Source of the DNA: QHWK01 sp035315685
Lineage (GTDB): Bacteria > Acidobacteriota > Vicinamibacteria > Vicinamibacterales > CAVVIG01
DNA: 17,308 bases
Assembly: GCA_035315685.1 (NCBI GenBank)
Contig: DATFXR010000668.1
Coordinates: 1-17,308 of the forward strand
Direction: 5' to 3'
The notes under the pieces were generated by a model, which saw only the letters and a list, made by a program, of their open reading frames with translations, was not told the origin of the DNA and searched no databases. The translations under genes and the position numbers were made by a program. Of the stretch, positions 1 to 5,631 are shown in pieces. Positions within the stretch are counted from its first letter, which is position 1, and each line of letters opens with the position of its first letter.

Positions 1-273
1 GAAGTCTTCCATGTGCTTGGCGACCAGGTCCTGCGCCTCCTTCTGCCACGGCATCAGGCGGTACTCGTTCAGGATCATCTTCATCCGCTCTTCCCAGAGC
101 TTCCACGCGTCCTTCGACACGTTCTCGTAGATGCGCTGGCCCAGCTCGCCGGGCCACGGCGGCGAATCGAGGCCCGGCAGCTCTTTCCGGAACTTCGCGC
201 ACATCACCGTGCGGCCGCTCTTGTTAGTGGAGGGCGTCGCCGGTTGCGCCGAGGGTCCGCAGGGATCAGCCAT
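1..273 (-). CDS. yggX: YggX-family Fe(II) trafficking / oxidative damage protection protein (3' end cut by window edge)
   Basis: The 91 visible codons contain the hallmark YggX segments: RTVMCAKF with the family Cys, then LPGLDSPPWPGELGQRIYEN, then a Trp-rich helix (WKLWEERMKMILNEYRL) and a final MEDF. In characterised enterobacterial members this small cytoplasmic protein protects iron-sulfur proteins from oxidation and takes part in labile iron handling. Compared with E. coli YggX (about 91 residues) only a short C-terminal tail is missing at the window edge. About 20 extra residues (MADPCGPSAQP...) precede the usual start region. No better start codon exists before the conserved RTVMC, and the chosen ATG overlaps the upstream gene's end as ATGGCTGA, implying translational coupling. 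Family assignment is firm; the role in this organism is inferred. Confidence 0.93.
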   Translation of the reverse strand, partial: MADPCGPSAQPATPSTNKSGRTVMCAKFRKELPGLDSPPWPGELGQRIYENVSKDAWKLWEERMKMILNEYRLMPWQKEAQDLVAKHMEDF

Positions 274-1654
274 GCTGCTGATTGTAGTTGATAGCCGCGC
301 CGGTGAGCAGCGGGAATTCCGGTGCGATGTGGAACGCGAGGCGCGCATGCGCCTCGCGCAGCGCGCGTGCGACGTCAGCAGCGGATGCGGCGCGCGCGAA
401 GATGAATCCGAGATAGCTCGCGCCTTCCGGCAGCGGAACGAGCAGCTGATCCGCTTTGGCGGTGACGCACACTTCGGCGACGTGCCGAACCTCGCGCGCA
501 GTGTCGACACCGTCCACGCCGCGATAGACGCCGCGCCTCGGGATCGGGATCATCATCACGCCGCTCGACTCGTCTTCCCGCCGCCAGTCGGCCACCTCCT
601 CGCCGACGGCGTGACGCAGCAGCAGTTCCTCGAACGGGATCGGAGACTGGGGACTGGGAACCGGGGGCTGGAGACCGGGGTGACTGGTGGGTGGTGTGGA
701 AGGCGGCAGGAACCGAAGCGCCCGCGCACAGAGGCCTCCGATCGGACGCGGCGCAACTTCGAGGATGAAAACGCCGTCCGCGTTGACGCGACACTCGGCG
801 TGAACGGCGCCGTGATGCAACCCGATCGCGGCCGCCGCACCTCCGACGGCGTCTGCGATCGCGCGCTGCTCGCTCGCCGGCGCGCTCGACGGCGTGACGT
901 AGATGGTTTCCTCGAAGAACGGTCCGTCGAGCGGCTCCGGCTTGTCGAAGATCGCGAGCACGCGCACCACGCCGCGGTGCATCAGCGCCTCGATCGCGTA
1001 CTCGCGCCCTGGAATGAATGATTCGACGAGCGCGATTCTGTGCGCGTCGTTGCGCTCGGCGCGGAGCTCAGGCAACTGCATCAGCGCCCGCAATCGTTCG
1101 ACCGCCGCCGAGAGCTCGCGTGCGTCGTTTGCGCGGATGACGCCGCGGCTGCCCGAGAGCGCGACCGGTTTCACGACGCATGGAAAGCGCAGGGATTGGG
1201 GATTGGGGACTCGGGATTCGGGTTGGTGAGCGGTGGCAGCAGATTCGCCGAACCGATCGTCGGCAAGCGGAAACGAGCGCCAGAGCGGGACGGTCATGCC
1301 GGCGGCGCGCAGCCGTTCGCGCGTGCGGAGTTTGTGCGTGGCGATCGCCGCACCGTCCGGAGGATGCCACGGGATGCCGAGCACCTGCGCGACGCGAGCG
1401 GCAATCACCGCCGGCCGATCGCCGACGACGAGGATGCCGTCGAAGGGGCGATCGGCGGCGGACGCAAGGATGGCCGCGACCGACGCGGCTTCGTCGTAGA
1501 AGCGGATCGGAACGGCGCCGTCCTGCCACGGATCGTCGATCAGGTGACAACGATCGGTCGCAAAGACGAGCTCCACGCCCAGCCGCGCCGCCGCCTCGCC
1601 AAACGCGCGCGTCTGGTATCCCGTCGTTGTGGCTAGAACAAGGATTCGCGCCAT
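266..1654 (-). CDS. ATP-grasp domain protein (carboxylate-amine/thiol ligase-like)
   Basis: 462 residues with the layout of ATP-grasp ligases. An N-terminal Rossmann-like pre-ATP-grasp domain (MARILVLATTTGYQTRAFGE, about 1-115) is followed by the ATP-binding core, with CVVKPVALSGSRGV as the flexible nucleotide loop, LVESFIPGREYAIEAL as the hinge, and AECRVNADGVFILEVAPRP as the metal/phosphate end (the E-V-x-x-R-P-I-G-G signature). Such enzymes form an acyl-phosphate and couple a carboxylate to an amine or thiol; the substrate cannot be read from sequence. Two proline-rich inserts, near residues 140-155 and 318-340, are encoded by the G-rich repeats annotated separately and lie in linkers or loops. 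The gene is second in a minus-strand cluster: a repeat-filled gap separates it from the selenoprotein gene upstream, and its last 8 bases overlap yggX. I see no clear ribosome binding site. Confidence 0.88.
   Translation of the reverse strand: MARILVLATTTGYQTRAFGEAAARLGVELVFATDRCHLIDDPWQDGAVPIRFYDEAASVAAILASAADRPFDGILVVGDRPAVIAARVAQVLGIPWHPPDGAAIATHKLRTRERLRAAGMTVPLWRSFPLADDRFGESAATAHQPESRVPNPQSLRFPCVVKPVALSGSRGVIRANDARELSAAVERLRALMQLPELRAERNDAHRIALVESFIPGREYAIEALMHRGVVRVLAIFDKPEPLDGPFFEETIYVTPSSAPASEQRAIADAVGGAAAAIGLHHGAVHAECRVNADGVFILEVAPRPIGGLCARALRFLPPSTPPTSHPGLQPPVPSPQSPIPFEELLLRHAVGEEVADWRREDESSGVMMIPIPRRGVYRGVDGVDTAREVRHVAEVCVTAKADQLLVPLPEGASYLGFIFARAASAADVARALREAHARLAFHIAPEFPLLTGAAINYNQQHG
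636..700. repeat. In-gene G-rich heptad repeat, copy 1
   Basis: Plus-strand run of degenerate 7-base units of the type GGGACTG / GGGAACC / GGAGACC. It lies in frame inside the ATP-grasp gene, where the minus strand reads as a Pro/Ser/Gln-rich linker (PPVPSPQSPIP) between the conserved GGLCARALRF and FEELLLRH segments. It shares its unit with the copy at 1191-1235. It does not form an obvious hairpin by itself but is complementary in style to C-rich versions of the same unit. A late insertion into a tolerant loop is the simplest explanation. Confidence 0.8.
1191..1235. repeat. In-gene G-rich heptad repeat, copy 2
   Basis: Tandem units GGGGATT, GGGGACT, CGGGATT on the plus strand. On the coding (minus) strand they read ESRVPNPQS, just before the conserved FPCVVKP strand of the ATP-grasp domain. 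This has the same unit and reading style as the copy at 636-700, so two insertions of one repeat family occur in one gene with the frame kept both times. Confidence 0.82.
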
Positions 1655-1754
1655 GGCTGATGGCTCAGGGCTAATGGCTATGGTTGATGGTCGAAGGGTC
1701 CGGCTAAACCGTTGACCCTAGCCATCAGCCATGAGCCATGAGCCATGAGCCATG
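1653..1754. repeat. ATGGCTN heptad inverted repeat filling the selenoprotein/ATP-grasp gap
   Basis: The left arm (1653-1683) carries ATGGCTG, ATGGCTC, AGGGCTA, ATGGCTA. The right arm (1720-1754) carries the complementary GCCATCA, GCCATGA units three to four times. The central part holds a second hairpin, AGGGTC (1695-1700) with GACCCT (1714-1719). The element occupies the entire space between the true stop of the selenoprotein gene (1758) and the ATP-grasp start (1654), and the ATP-grasp ATG lies at its edge. It could act as an mRNA-processing or attenuating hairpin inside the operon; that role is inference. Confidence 0.85.
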
Positions 1755-1757
1755 TCG

Positions 1758-3185
1758 CTATACCAGAGCCACCTGCTCGGCATTCGGCTCCGCTCAACAG
1801 TACCAAGGCTCGTCCAGATACGGCACCGTCGCGCGTGCGCGGACGGGGTGCGACGCGTGACGCCGCGGGATGCCGGCGCGTTCGTGCGCGAGCGTGCTCA
1901 CCATCTCGAAGACGCCACGGCGATCCGCGTTCAACCGCGCACCGACCATCTTGAACACCTCGTCGTGCAGGCCGTCAACGCGCGGATCCGGATGCGCCCA
2001 CCGGTAGGTCAAGGTCGCCGGATCGAACCGGCCGAGGTGCGGCCGCATCTCCGGGGCGGTGATCAACCGCGATCCCTCATGGACGAGCAGCCGGAGGACG
2101 AGCTGAATCGGCGCCACGTAGTCGACGAGTTCGAGCGACTCGATCGTGTCGAGCAGCTCGCAGTACGACCCAAGTGTCAGCCATGGATGGAATGCGACGA
2201 ACGTCGGCACCAGCGAGACGCCGGCGCTCCGGCACACATGGACCGCCTCGACGAAGTCGGCCCGTGTGTGTCCCTTGTCGAAGATCGCGAGCACGCCGTC
2301 GTCGAGCGACTCGACGGCGCTGGTCACGAACGCGCAGCCTGTCGCCGCCAGCGCCGGCACGAGGTGGCGATGCTTCAGCAGGTGCTCGATCTTGATCGTG
2401 ACGTCATAGCTCACCGACGGATGCGCCGCATGCAGCGCGCGGACGATGCGGATCGCATGCGTCGGGCCGTTGAAGAAATCCGGGTCGCCGAACGTGATGT
2501 GCGACGCGCCGACGGCCACCTGCGCGGCAACATCGGCGAGAACGACCTCGGGCTGCACGACGCGAAACTGCCCCTCGTAAACCGGCACGACTGGACAGTG
2601 GCGGCACGAGTGAAGACAGCCGCGGCTCGCTTCGGTGGAGCCGACGATGCGTCGTGAGCCGTCGGGCATCTGCAGCGACGCGTACTTGGTCAGCGGCGGC
2701 AGCGTCGACCGATCGGGGACCAGGAAATGAATGCGTGGCAGCGACGACCGTCCAACCGGGGAGCCCGCGGAGACCGCCGAGAAACCCTTTCTCTCCGGAC
2801 TCTGCGGGCTCCGCGGTTTGTGTAGCCGTCGGGCGAGGTCGGCAAGCTCCTCCTCGAACTCGCCGCCGAACACCGCATCGACGCCGAGCGAGTGGAGCCA
2901 CGCCTCGTTCAGCGGCGCGTACAGTCCGAACGCCGCAATGGATGCGTCGGGATTCACGCGGCGCGCGACGGCAATCACCGGCCCCGCCAGACGAGTTGCC
3001 GTGTGCATCGGCAGATGGAACCCGATCAGGTCCGCACCGCCAAACCGGTCCGCGGTCACTTTCTCTTTTGCCGTGTCGACCGACCGCACCTCCCAGCCGC
3101 CGGCGCGCAGCCAGGCGGCGGCCGACGCGACGCCGAACGGCTGGCGGCCCATCTCGTACGTACTGACCAGAAGCGCGCTGCTCAT
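1758..3185 (-). CDS. B12-binding/radical SAM selenoprotein with C-terminal CUAEP tail
   Basis: 475 residues if TGA 1794-1796 is read as selenocysteine. Residues 1-120 resemble a cobalamin-binding Rossmann domain (LVSTYEMGRQPFG, GGADLIGFHLPMHTA, FGGEFEEEL). A linker carrying a repeat follows (about 123-145). The radical SAM domain has the 4Fe-4S motif C190-LHS-C194-RH-C197, then GASHITFGDPDFFNGP and an IKIEHLL strand. The frame first meets TGA after WYC-463, but the next codons are GCG GAG CCG, giving Cys-Sec-Ala-Glu-Pro, and it ends NAEQVALV at TAG (1758-1760). This matches what I recall as the NCBI-named CUAEP/CCAEP-tail radical SAM (seleno)protein family, whose reaction is unknown to me. 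A SECIS-like hairpin follows the TGA. A standard gene caller would stop at 1794 and lose 12 residues. It heads the minus-strand cluster and diverges from the transporter. Confidence 0.9.
1765..1791 (-). promoter_or_regulatory. Candidate bacterial SECIS element
   Basis: Starting three bases after the TGA on the coding strand, GGAGCC (1791-1786) pairs with GGCTCT (1770-1765) as six pairs including one G-U. A symmetrical 3x3 internal loop and an inner UGC/GCA stem with a CGA triloop sit inside. An alternative small hairpin, GCC-GAGCAGGU-GGC, has a G at the start of its loop, as bacterial SECIS hairpins usually have. Position just 3' of UGA and inside the reading frame is what SelB-dependent recoding requires. 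The exact fold is my hand pairing. Confidence 0.65.
1794..1796 (-). other. Recoded TGA codon (selenocysteine)
   Basis: The in-frame TGA is preceded by TGT (Cys) and followed by codons for Ala-Glu-Pro, making the CUAEP motif. Thirty-three further bases stay open before TAG 1758-1760, and the intergenic repeat begins only three bases beyond that TAG. The repeat boundary therefore respects the extended gene end, not the TGA. SelA, SelB, SelC and SelD are not in the window. Confidence 0.88.
2761..2811. repeat. In-frame hairpin repeat inside the radical SAM gene
   Basis: The left arm 2761-2784 (GAGCCCGCGGAGACCGCC...) and right arm 2788-2811 are inverted copies with about 20 of 24 positions pairing around a 3-base loop. 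The units resemble CCGCGGAGA / CTCTGCGGG. On the coding strand it gives a Pro/Ser/Lys-rich linker, KPRSPQSPERKGFSAVSAG, between the B12-binding and radical SAM domains. A palindromic repeat inserted into a linker without breaking the frame fits best. Confidence 0.85.
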
Positions 3186-3197
3186 CCCCGGGTAATC

Positions 3198-3207
3198 ATT
3201 GTATTCT
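3198..3207. promoter_or_regulatory. Overlapping divergent -10-like elements
   Basis: The 32-base gap between the divergent selenoprotein and transporter starts contains the AT-rich run ATTGTATTCT. On the plus strand TATTCT (3202-3207) lies 10 bases before the transporter ATG. On the minus strand TACAAT (3203-3198) lies 12 bases before the selenoprotein ATG. Any -35 element would be inside the opposite gene. Leaders would be very short, and I see no convincing ribosome binding site for either gene. Confidence 0.45.
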
Positions 3208-3217
3208 TTCGCCCATC

Positions 3218-4711
3218 ATGGCTGTTGCCGCCGCCGGCGCGCGCGCCCACGACGCCACGTTCTTCGGTCACCCGCGCGGCCTCTCGACACTCTTCTTCAC
3301 GGAGATGTGGGAGCGCTTCAGCTACTACGGGATGCGCGCGCTGCTGATCCTGTTCATGACGGCGCCCGCCGCCGCCGGCGGACTCGGCTTCGACACCGCG
3401 GTGGCCGGGGCGATCTACGGACTGTATACGTCGATGGTCTACATGACCACGCTGCCGGGCGGCTGGATTGCCGATCGCCTGATCGGCCAGCGCCGCGCCG
3501 TGCTCTACGGCGGCATCATCATCGCCGCCGGCCACTTCAGCATGGCGTTCTCGTCGCTGACGACGTTCTATATCGGCCTCACCTTGATCGTCATCGGCAC
3601 CGGGTTCGTGAAGGGGAACGCCGCGGTCATCGTCGGGGCCCTCTACGGCGAGCAGGACGCACGCCGCGACGCCGGGTTCTCCATCTACTACATGGGGATC
3701 AACCTCGGTGCGTTCATCGCGCCGCTCGTCTGCGGTTATCTCGGACAGAAGGTCAACTGGCACATCGGCTTCGCCACGGCCGGCGTCGGCATGGTCCTCG
3801 GGCTGGTGCAGTACGTGCTCGGCGGGAAGTACCTCGGCGACGCCGGACTGCACCCGGCGCCGGCAAGCTCGCCCGCCGACGCTGCACGTCTTCGATCGCG
3901 CGCGCAACTGGCTGGCGGCCTCGCACTGGCGGCCTTCGTCGTGCTCGCACTCGGCATGTACACCGGCGCGCTGGCCATCACCGCCAAGCAAATCGCGGAC
4001 GCCGCCGGCTACGCGCTCGTCCTGATCGTCGTCGTCTTCTTCGGCTGGATGTTCTTTGCGGCCGACTGGACGGCGTCCGAGCGCAAGCGCCTCTACGCCA
4101 TCGGCGTGCTGTTCGTCGCGGCGACGATCTTCTGGTCCGAGTTCGAGCAGGCAGGTTCGACGCTCAACCTGTTCGGCGACCGCGCCACGCGCACGTCGAT
4201 TCTCGGCTGGCAGTTCCCCAGCAGCTACTTCCAGTCGCTGCAGCCGCTGTTCATCATCACCTTCGCGGCGGTGTTCGCGTGGATCTGGATCCGGCTCGGG
4301 CGCCGCGAGCCGTCGAGTCCGGCCAAGTTCGGCATCGGCCTGCTGTTCGTCGGCGCCGGCTACGCGTTGCTCGTCGTCGCTGCCTCGCTGGCGCAGGGCG
4401 GTGTGAAGGTGGCGCCGTGGTGGCTCGTTCTGACCTACCTGCTGCACACGTTCGGCGAGCTCTCGCTCAGCCCGGTCGGTCTGAGCGCGACCACCAGGCT
4501 CGCGCCGCAACGCGTCGTCGGCCTGATGATGGGCGTCTTCTATCTCGCGATCTCGCTCGGCAACTTCATCGGCGGACGGTTGTCGTCTCTCTACGGATCG
4601 ATGCCGCTGCCCGAGCTCTTCGGCGCCATTGCCGCCGTCGGGATCGGCGCCGGCGTGGTGATGTTCGCGCTCACGCCGCCCATCAAGCGGCTGATGGGTA
4701 GTGTGAATTGA
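3218..4711 (+). CDS. POT/PTR2-family proton-coupled peptide transporter
   Basis: A 497-residue polytopic inner-membrane protein of the major facilitator superfamily. The POT signature ExxERFxYY is present at 29-37 (EMWERFSYYGMRALLILF), followed by the cytoplasmic GGWIADRLIGQRRAVLYGG loop and VKGNAAVIVGALYGEQDARRD, where POT members have the conserved GTGxxKPN-like region. FGELSLSPVGLSATTRLAP near residue 420 is the conserved C-terminal helix region. Members import di- and tripeptides with protons. Length matches bacterial POTs with extra helices. The start was chosen because it is the first ATG after the divergent AT-rich promoter region. A palindromic repeat follows the stop by 7 bases. Substrate specificity is not visible. 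Confidence 0.93.
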   Translation: MAVAAAGARAHDATFFGHPRGLSTLFFTEMWERFSYYGMRALLILFMTAPAAAGGLGFDTAVAGAIYGLYTSMVYMTTLPGGWIADRLIGQRRAVLYGGIIIAAGHFSMAFSSLTTFYIGLTLIVIGTGFVKGNAAVIVGALYGEQDARRDAGFSIYYMGINLGAFIAPLVCGYLGQKVNWHIGFATAGVGMVLGLVQYVLGGKYLGDAGLHPAPASSPADAARLRSRAQLAGGLALAAFVVLALGMYTGALAITAKQIADAAGYALVLIVVVFFGWMFFAADWTASERKRLYAIGVLFVAATIFWSEFEQAGSTLNLFGDRATRTSILGWQFPSSYFQSLQPLFIITFAAVFAWIWIRLGRREPSSPAKFGIGLLFVGAGYALLVVAASLAQGGVKVAPWWLVLTYLLHTFGELSLSPVGLSATTRLAPQRVVGLMMGVFYLAISLGNFIGGRLSSLYGSMPLPELFGAIAAVGIGAGVVMFALTPPIKRLMGSVN

Positions 4712-4718
4712 ACGAGCC

Positions 4719-4781
4719 GCCACGAGGACACGAAGGCACGAAGCATAATTAGTATGTTTCGTGTCTTCGTGTTGTCGTGGC
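4719..4781. repeat. CACGAAG-type inverted repeat after the transporter gene
   Basis: Arms 4719-4743 and 4757-4781 match in about 21 of 25 positions as inverted copies built from units ACACGAAG / GCACGAAG. The 13-base loop can extend the stem by CATA/TATG. The element lies between the transporter and the phosphoesterase gene, and a possible GTG start of the latter (4777) falls inside its right arm. It could end or process the upstream transcript, but there is no T tract for a classic terminator. Confidence 0.9.
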
Positions 4782-4794
4782 TTCCGAGCTCCAT

Positions 4795-5622
4795 ATGCCT
4801 CTCGAAGACTACAAACGCAAACGCAACTTTCAGAAGACACCCGAACCGGAGGGCACGGTCGCCCCGGCGCGGGACGAGCGATTCTTCTGCGTGCAGAAGC
4901 ACCTGGCGAGCCAGCTGCACTACGACTTCCGCCTCGAGCACCACGGCGTACTGCTGTCGTGGGCGGTGCCGAAGGGGCCCTCGCTCGATCCGAAGACCAA
5001 GCGTCTCGCGATGCACGTCGAGGATCATCCGGTCGACTACGGCGATTTCGAGGGCGTGATTCCGGAAGGGTACGGCGCCGGCATCGTAATGCTCTGGGAT
5101 CGCGGCACCTGGACGCCGGACACCGACGATGTGGATGCGGCGCTGAAGAAGGGCGATCTGAAGTTCACGTTGAACGGCTACAAGCTGAAAGGATCATGGG
5201 TGCTGGTGCGGACCGGCGGCTTTCCCGGCGCCCGCGGCGGCGGCCATCGAAGCTGGCTGCTGATCAAGCATCGCGACGAGTGGTCCGGCGATCTCGACAT
5301 CACCGAATTCGCGCCGCGCAGCGTCAAGAGCGGCGGCGATTTCGAGGACATCCTCGCCGCGGACACGCCCGCCGTCTGGCAGTCGCACCGTCCCGCGAAA
5401 GGCGGCGACGCCGGCGAGATGCTCGCGCGGATCATCGAGCGTGCTGCCGCCTTGAAAGCGTCGCGCGAGGCGCCCGCTGCGGCCTCGACGCGCGCCACGC
5501 CGGCCAGGAAACACACCCCGGCAGTGCGCCCGCCGCGCGCGACGGCCGCGTCCAAACCGAGAGGCGGCGGTGTGACGGCCAGGCCCGCAACCGGCCGCAC
5601 GCGACCGCAGAGGAAAAAATAG
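4795..5622 (+). CDS. Stand-alone LigD-type 3'-phosphoesterase domain protein
   Basis: 275 residues from ATG 4795. Residues 1-165 form the phosphoesterase (PE) domain known from bacterial non-homologous end-joining ligase LigD. Its core is FFCVQKHLASQLHYDFRLE and VEDHPVDYGDFEGVIPEGYG. The likely metal/catalytic set His36, His42, Asp44, Arg46 and His78 lines up with PaeLigD His42, His48, Asp50, Arg52 and His84 at a constant offset. The PE domain trims 3'-ribonucleotides and 3'-phosphates at breaks. No ligase or polymerase domain and no Ku gene are present here. Residues 200-275 are a basic Ala/Arg/Pro/Lys tail that may bind DNA. GTG 4777 would add six residues but lies in the repeat, so ATG is preferred. 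The next gene starts 9 bases downstream. Confidence 0.9.
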   Translation: MPLEDYKRKRNFQKTPEPEGTVAPARDERFFCVQKHLASQLHYDFRLEHHGVLLSWAVPKGPSLDPKTKRLAMHVEDHPVDYGDFEGVIPEGYGAGIVMLWDRGTWTPDTDDVDAALKKGDLKFTLNGYKLKGSWVLVRTGGFPGARGGGHRSWLLIKHRDEWSGDLDITEFAPRSVKSGGDFEDILAADTPAVWQSHRPAKGGDAGEMLARIIERAAALKASREAPAAASTRATPARKHTPAVRPPRATAASKPRGGGVTARPATGRTRPQRKK

Positions 5623-5631
5623 CCGACCCGC

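Noticed and set aside
1653..1754. CRISPR-like array
   Set aside because: The 7-base units are adjacent, degenerate and inverted around a core; there are no 20-40 base repeats with unique spacers and no cas genes.
4777..4794. GTG 4777 as start of the phosphoesterase gene
   Set aside because: It lies inside the right arm of the palindromic repeat, and ATG 4795 begins the segment that matches the family N-terminus.
3182..4840. A 552-codon open frame antisense to the peptide transporter
   Set aside because: The product is hydrophilic and low in complexity, and the transporter on the other strand has a clear POT signature. It also runs through the CACGAAG repeat.
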